Assembly: GCA_003427395.1 (NCBI GenBank)
Contig: BFEA01000372.1
Coordinates: 1,002,969 to 1,060,042, forward strand
DNA length: 57,074 bases
Reading direction: 5' to 3'
Source: Chara braunii
Taxonomy: Eukaryota; Streptophyta; Charophyceae; Charales; Characeae
Under the pieces are notes generated by a model that made no database searches, was not told the origin of the DNA, and saw nothing but the letters and a program-made list of their open reading frames with translations. Below are positions 52,345-57,074 of the stretch, piece after piece. How positions within the stretch are numbered: the first letter of the stretch is position 1; every line of letters begins with the position of its first letter. Both the position numbers and the translations under genes were made by a program.

Positions 52345-52510
52345 GCTCCGGTGCCTGGATGCCCCTGGTCTCAAGCTAGGTCCATGTACAGCAAGGGGGT
52401 CCACCAAACGTCGGACCCTCAGGAACAACAAATTTTAACGAGTCTTCGGCCAAAAAACTTGGTTTCAATTTCGTTCAAAAAGTAAAAGATGTTCACTTTG
52501 ATGACATGGT
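52345..52510. mobile_element. Half copy of foldback B
   Basis: GGTCTCAAGCTAGGTCCATG, AGGAACAACAAATTTTAACG, AACTTGGTTTCAATTTCGTTC and TTTGATGACATGG match the right arm of the element at 50490-50807. The left arm is absent, so this copy cannot fold on itself. Confidence 0.88.
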
Positions 52511-52549
52511 CGTTCATCAGGGCACAACCTTTGCGCAGGTCAGTATGTG

Positions 52550-52552
<3 letters not shown>

Positions 52553-52585
<33 letters not shown>

Positions 52586-52598
52586 ACACACACACACT
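52553..52598. repeat. (AC)n microsatellite
   Basis: CA run with one TA interruption, followed by CTCGCTCTCTC. Confidence 0.95.
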
Positions 52599-52689
52599 CT
52601 TGCTCGCTCTCTCTTTATGACACACACGCACACACGCAGATAGACAAGCAAACTTCGTCCCATTTATGTGTCTGTGTGTGTATGGGTGT

Positions 52690-52735
52690 GGGAGAGAGAG
52701 AGCGAGAGAGATAGAGAGAGACAGAGAAAGACATA
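52690..52735. repeat. (GA)n-rich microsatellite
   Basis: Interrupted GAGAGAGA run. Confidence 0.9.
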
Positions 52736-52776
52736 AAGAGGGCATCCCCAACCCACACCCGAAATGTGCAAAATGA

Positions 52777-52934
52777 GAATGAACTTCCTGCTAGAACATG
52801 GCTAGATGCGCCCGTCACGTTTTCTCATATTTCGACAGTGGTGTGGCGGTGCCCATGGACCACCCGTACCGAAAACTGACCGCCAAACACTGGTGTGCCT
52901 GCATCTGGTCATGTTCTAGCGGAGAGTTCGTTCC
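52777..52934. mobile_element. Small foldback element D
   Basis: GAATGAACTTCCTGCTAGAA and CATGGCTAGATGC on the left pair with GCATCTGGTCATGTTCTAGC and GGAGAGTTCGTTC on the right with few mismatches. Total length is ~158 bp. No coding potential. Confidence 0.7.
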
Positions 52935-53487
52935 GACCCCAAACAAATGCAAAACAAATGTGTCCTTTTTGTCTTTCGTTTTTTCTTTTGTCTTTTTTTG
53001 TTTGTTTTTTTCCGGACCGACAAAAAAAAAATGCAAATTCATGAAAAAAAAACGGAAAGTCAGTTTTTTGTTTCGAAAACAAAACGAAAAGTTGAAAACA
53101 AAAGGGGAAAAAAAGGAAAAAAAAACGACGCACCAGAATGAAAAATACAAAACAAAACAACATTTTTTTTTTTTTACGAAACATAAAAAAAAAAAGGACC
53201 GAACACAAACCGACACGAAAATGCTATCCGACGGCGGGCGCGTCGAGATATTCATCCGCATCGACGCCCACCGTGTACCCGGCCTTGTGGGCGCACTCTC
53301 TCGTTTAGTGGCGCGCTATGAATAATTCGTACGCGCGCCACTCTGCACGCCCCCCGCCCTCGATCACCTTCATTCGCCGGTCCGCACCGAAACTTCAACC
53401 CGATTCTGGCGCGCAAGGGACCATCGACCTCCCCCCCGCTGCCAATGTTGCTTAAGAGGTAGGATTAAAAAAAAAAAAAAAAAAGGG
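52935..53487. other. A/T-run-rich spacer and short GC-rich block
   Basis: Alternating A and T homopolymer runs (52960-53205) give spurious K- or F-rich frames on both strands. 53220-53440 is GC-rich and unrecognised. An A-run at about 53467-53484 precedes LINE-8. Confidence 0.5.
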
Positions 53488-54330
53488 AGAAAAGGACCCA
53501 AGCTACTGGAAAGTAATTGGGTAGCCATTAAAGGGGATATCATGCAAGCAGGCAATGACATAGAAAAAATCAGAACAGAGGAGGTTTTGATCAACGTTTT
53601 TTTTTTTTTTTTTTTTTTTTTAACCTTTTTCAAGTAACAAAAACAACAACCTCGCCAGACTCTAACCAGATGCAATGAGATAGTTCAGAACAAAAAAAAA
53701 AACTTGTACAAAATAAGGGTTCTACTATCTACAGGATAAACAAAAGTCAGTTGCGTTCTCCCCGGAATCCCCTATTGCCGATCATCTGCCATCCGACCCA
53801 GCCGAGTGGCAGTGGACCTCCCCCCACATGCAAGAAGTGACCCGAACAGTATTCAAACAAACAATTTGGAAGTCAAAACGGGCTATTATAAAATGCTTCC
53901 ACTTGCTGCAGCTGCGAATCTGCGAGAGAAAGTCATGGAACACTCACTCACCGGGTGACAACACACCAGTACCTCCACATTTTTAGGTCGTTAACGCAGT
54001 GGCAGAATCGGTGTGCCGCACGGGTCCATATGCATTTGCATCAGAGCCTCCCCACAAGTGGCCTAAGACCCCTTGGGGTACTGGTGGAAGAGATGATCTG
54101 AGACCTATGAAATGGCACACATAAAAAAACGTCTCCCTCCAGTGGCAATTATAGAACATTGTTGCCTGACCACGAATGATTGGCTGATGGATCGGACTCG
54201 ACCGGAACAGAAAGGTCTCACTCTGCCATGACGAGTCCTGTCATACCAGCTACCCGTCTTGTAAGATTAGAAAGAGAATAAAACACATAACACATCTTTT
54301 TCACAAGTGGTTAACGGGGGGGGTGTCCCA
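53488..54330 (+). pseudogene. LINE-8 ORF2 fragment (linker and zf-RVT scraps)
   Basis: GPKLLESNWVAIKGDIMQAG (like GPKMVINDWVAIKDHLNELG in LINE-5), then after a T-run KIRVLLS, PIADHLPSDPAEWQWTSP, and at 54130-54260 SLQWQL-, NDWLMDRTRPEQKGLTLP-like sequence, followed by SCHTSYPSCKIRKRIKHITH. It is fragmented by a T-run insertion at 53600-53620 and by many frame changes. No 3'UTR or tail follows. Confidence 0.75.
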
Positions 54331-54578
54331 CTTTTCAACTCTTGGGTAAATAAATGGGTTCAAAATTGAAATTAGGATTTGAGGGCCAAATTTGAAATTT
54401 CATGTTGTTGTTGTTGTTGTTGTTTGCCCGTTTTTGTTTTGGTTCAAGGTGGATGTGTGCCAAAATTTGTGTCTTTTGGAGCACTGCAAATTACCCTGCT
54501 GAGATTCCTGAAAATTTCTGAAATTGGAATATTGACAAAATTTGCATGAAGTGCACTTTTGCCTTGAAGTTTTATATT

Positions 54579-54610
<32 letters not shown>

Positions 54611-54771
54611 TTTTTTTTTTTTTTTTTTTTTTTTGTGGTTAGTCAGTATGTTGTCCACCCTATGAATTGGTGGCAAGTTTGGTCAAAATGGAGTTAAGAA
54701 GTTTGGGTTTTGTTATAAATGGCATGACAAATTGTCTGCAAATGGGGCATGGTCATGATTGCCAAGCAGGC
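54331..54771. other. Low-complexity stretch: (TTG)n and poly(T)
   Basis: Seven to eight TTG/TGT units at about 54402-54423 and T-runs at 54576-54634. The rest is T-rich and unrecognised. Confidence 0.7.
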
Positions 54772-56100
54772 CTACTGCCCTTGATTTTTTTGGGACTCAA
54801 TTTTTGGTAGATGGGGTTTGGCTACGGCTGTTATACAGACCTGTCCCGTGGGCCTATTCAGGTGGATAATTTCGGACAAAATTTCACCATCTCTGGGGCC
54901 ATCTGGCACTGGTTGTTTGGTGGGGCATGTATCTTGCGGCCACTCTTGTCCTGAATCATCTGCACCCTTATAGCCGTTCTTTTTGTACCCATTCGAGAAC
55001 TCTGTTTTTGTTAATTTTTTATTTTGAGGACAGGCAAGCGCTGCTTCCCGTCCCTTCGATGTGAGGCAACCCCTCAAATTTGGGACGGTTTTAAGGGTAC
55101 GCTCGCCCACAGGGACTCTATGGCCGCCCGCTTGTTGCTCGGGTATATACCGACCACACACGTCGGTCTGTCCCTCAGTTCTTCGTTGTACGAGAAGACA
55201 GAGTGCACTAGCTTGGTACTGTAACGCGGCTCTTTGGAGTTCTTGACGTGCACGAGCTCTCCAGACGGTTCCAGTTTCCGTTGCCAACGCCGTAGTGCCA
55301 GCGATGCCATCCCCAGTCCAGCTCGACTGATTATCTCTTCAGCGCAGTGCGCCAATCGACGGAGCAGGTGTTTTCGGCATGCGTTTTTTTTGTGGCCTAT
55401 CTCGTGTGTGTGTTTCTGTGTTTTTTTTGTGGATGCATGTATCCCAGTTCGCTTCCTAATGGCAAAACTCATTATTCTGCTGCTTCAGCCTCGTCGACTT
55501 CTTCGCTCTTTGACGATGATGCAATCGGGTGATCTGCACCGTTGGGGTGACTTTGTTTTGGATAGGTGTTTGGTGCTACTATTGGAGGCAGATACGCTTC
55601 CGAGGATAGGCATAGGTTAAGCTATATAATAGGGCAAGGCATGAGGAATGACCCCATGCTTAGTATTGCGATCTTCCTCCTAAAGAGTCTGTTGCACATC
55701 GCAACAGAACACGTCGAGGGTTTGTCGTGTGCTCTTGTTTTCATGGAAACTTCTGTCTCGAGTTTCTTTTGAATTTTGGAGTGGATTACTGGTTTTCAAT
55801 ACTTTTTGCGTGCGTTGTCGGGGCAAATACCCTGACAAGGGTAATTGCCGGGGTTTTTCGATGTCGCACGTTGTGTGACTCTTGCGTTCGATTGAAGCAC
55901 TTGATGAGACGGCATTGCCAAAAGTTTATTCAGACCTCACCTATGAATAACAGACTAAAAAATTTGCACGTTAGTCCGCACGCGTGTGGCATCCAGGAGT
56001 AACGGAGGTGAATGGTAATGCTTCGTTTTTGTCGAAGCCGCAGGAATGTGCAGACATGGGAACAGTAAAACCATACCTACTCTACCTAAAATAGTGTCGC
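54772..56100 (-). other. Unrecognised stretch with two overlapping minus-strand frames
   Basis: Frames of 171 codons (55287-54772) and 132 codons (55472-55074) overlap on the minus strand in different registers. Neither is low complexity and neither has a motif I can assign (for example RRWQRKLEPSGELVHVKNSK in the shorter one). At most one can be real. No splice signals or homologues in the window support either. Near 55822 a small palindrome AATACCCTGACAAGGGTAAT resembles one at 51340. Confidence 0.2.
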
Positions 56101-56106
56101 GCGGCT

Positions 56107-56118
56107 NNNNANCCGCNN
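56107..56118. other. Ambiguous bases
   Basis: Scattered N at 56107-56110, 56112 and 56117-56118, a low-quality spot in a GC-rich palindromic context. Confidence 0.95.
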
Positions 56119-56410
56119 GATTCAGGGCCTAAGCGGGCCAAAAAGGGGCCGCTCCGACGAGGTTGGGACCGCAGCGTGAAGGGGTAGCTAGCCTTAGGGT
56201 CCGCGGGGCTTTTTGCGCCAAAGGCCGGGGGTGATAGCATTAGGGCCGGCTCAGTGGGGTGGCTGTTAAGGCCGTTGGCCGCCGACCCAGCCAGCCAGCC
56301 ACAGTGGCAAGCGGGCTTAGCAGGCAGAGCCTGCTAAGAGCATGAGGGAGGTCTGCTGGGCTGAAGCTCTTCAAATAGAAGGGCAGCTCTTCTCTTAATG
56401 TGAGAAGGAG

Positions 56411-56475
56411 CTAGCCTAGTAGGTACCGTCGTTGGACTTTCATCCTATAGGCACAGGGATCAAACCTCACAACGA
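56411..56475 (+). other. tRNA-like stretch (possible SINE head)
   Basis: CTAGCCTAGTAGGTACC resembles an A box and CAGGGATCAAACCTC a B box, with TTGGACTTTCATCC between, at about tRNA spacing. No complete cloverleaf. A SINE head or a decayed tRNA are both possible. It shares GGACTTTCA with the stretch at 51765. Confidence 0.4.
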
Positions 56476-56532
56476 ACAACTGAGCTGACTCCTTTTGCTG
56501 AGAGCAGCCCGGTTTCCCCACTCTCTGACGTG

Positions 56533-56589
56533 ACGCGGTCGATTTCGACCGCGCGATCTACCAGATCGCACGGCCGAGATCGACCGCGC
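56533..56589. repeat. Cluster of short GC-rich hairpins
   Basis: CGCGGTCGA/TCGACCGCG and GCGATCT/AGATCGC are adjacent perfect hairpins, and CGACCGCG occurs again at the right end so the outer parts can pair as well. Confidence 0.65.
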
Positions 56590-56649
56590 AGAGATCAGCA
56601 TGGCCCCGTGCGAAGATGACACGCATAAATCGAGAAATTCGTGAATTTT

Positions 56650-56750
56650 TTTTCGATCCCCATCAGGGATTCGAACTCAGGCAGGCGACTTGCGAGGTCG
56701 TGGCTGAGAAGCCACGATGAAGTCTGTAAGCTGACCGTTGGCATAAGCCA
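56650..56750 (-). other. tRNA-like stretch, minus strand
   Basis: On the minus strand CCTGAGTTCGAATCCC (56681-56666) is a very good B box. Upstream CGTGGCTTCTCAGCCACG makes an anticodon-like hairpin and CAACGGTCAGCTTACAG stands at the A-box position but fits it poorly. The acceptor stem does not close. Most likely a SINE head. Confidence 0.45.
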
Positions 56751-56904
56751 ACGGGAAAAGACAAGAAGAAAAAAAAAAAAACTAAAACTAACTGCAAACG
56801 AAGCGCTAGTTGGCGCCCCCAGAAGTGACTGGGGCGTTTCAGCCCCAGTGCACCAAACAGCGCCCTGAAAAACGGGCGATTGTTCTTGCAATAGGTAAGT
56901 TCAT

Positions 56905-57035
56905 TCCTTTTTTTTCTTTTTTTTTCTTCCTTTTTTTTTTTTTTTTAGATTTTGCTCTAGATTTTTTTAGATTTTTTTTTTAATTTCGTTTAGATTTTTT
57001 TTTTCTTTTTCTTTTATTATTATTGTTTTTTTGTG
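56905..57035. other. T-rich terminal stretch
   Basis: Runs of T separated by C, AGA and short words (TTTTAGATTTT repeated three times). Possibly a poly(A)-type tail of a minus-strand retroposon, but no body can be joined to it. Confidence 0.5.
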
Positions 57036-57074
57036 CCAGAGCACTGGGCACCGGTTCGTTTCGAACAAACGGGT

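Noticed and set aside
52798-53325. 175-codon plus frame
   Set aside because: Mostly K/F-rich read-through of A and T runs plus the foldback D arm.

Overview
This is a eukaryotic, repeat-dominated intergenic window. Its signs are poly(A)-tailed LINE retrotransposons, long di- and tetranucleotide microsatellites, foldback inverted-repeat elements, tRNA-like SINE heads and assembly gaps. I find no intact host protein gene and no rRNA. The LINE proteins (APE-type endonuclease, RT with F-A-D-D box, C-terminal CCHC zf-RVT domain, ORF1 with a zinc knuckle) look like those of green plants and streptophyte algae. A charophyte such as Chara is my best guess, but this is inference and cannot be proven from the window.

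Layout. 1-4.3 kb: a foldback element, a broken coiled-coil ORF, and a higher-order array of inverted ~240-bp units. 4.37-10.93 kb (-): LINE-1, split by ~3.15 kb of foreign sequence holding an (AT)n tract and a 120-bp minisatellite. 10.9-15.4 kb: tandem duplications, two related (TG)n-tailed repeats and an unrecognised segment. 15.4-22.7 kb (-): LINE-2, interrupted in its endonuclease domain by a 5'-truncated younger copy (LINE-3). 22.7-23.1 kb: an isolated RT fragment. 23.1-32 kb: unrecognised repeats, LINE 3' tails, two SINE-like units and foldback elements. 32.2-35.4 kb (+): LINE-4, with an apparently spurious gap. 36-36.9 kb: a terminal-inverted-repeat element. 37.2-46.5 kb (+): LINE-5, interrupted in its RT by LINE-6, which is flanked by a 14-bp target duplication. 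46.5-48.8 kb: degenerate tandem repeats. 48.8-51.3 kb (+): LINE-7, carrying two inserted TIR/foldback elements. 51.3-57.1 kb: foldback elements, LINE-8, tRNA-like stretches and low-complexity DNA.

Most coding signal comes from decayed copies of one LINE superfamily. Assembled from several copies, the element reads: ORF1 with a CCHC knuckle and an unnamed conserved C-terminal block; ORF2 with endonuclease, RT, linker and zf-RVT; a 3'UTR with repeated small hairpins and a terminal stem-loop; then poly(A). Every copy is interrupted, truncated or frameshifted. The most informative points are the nested insertions with target duplications, the structured 3' tail, the unnamed ORF1 block and the shared foldback termini. 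I did not find a defence system, operon or other functional multi-gene system.
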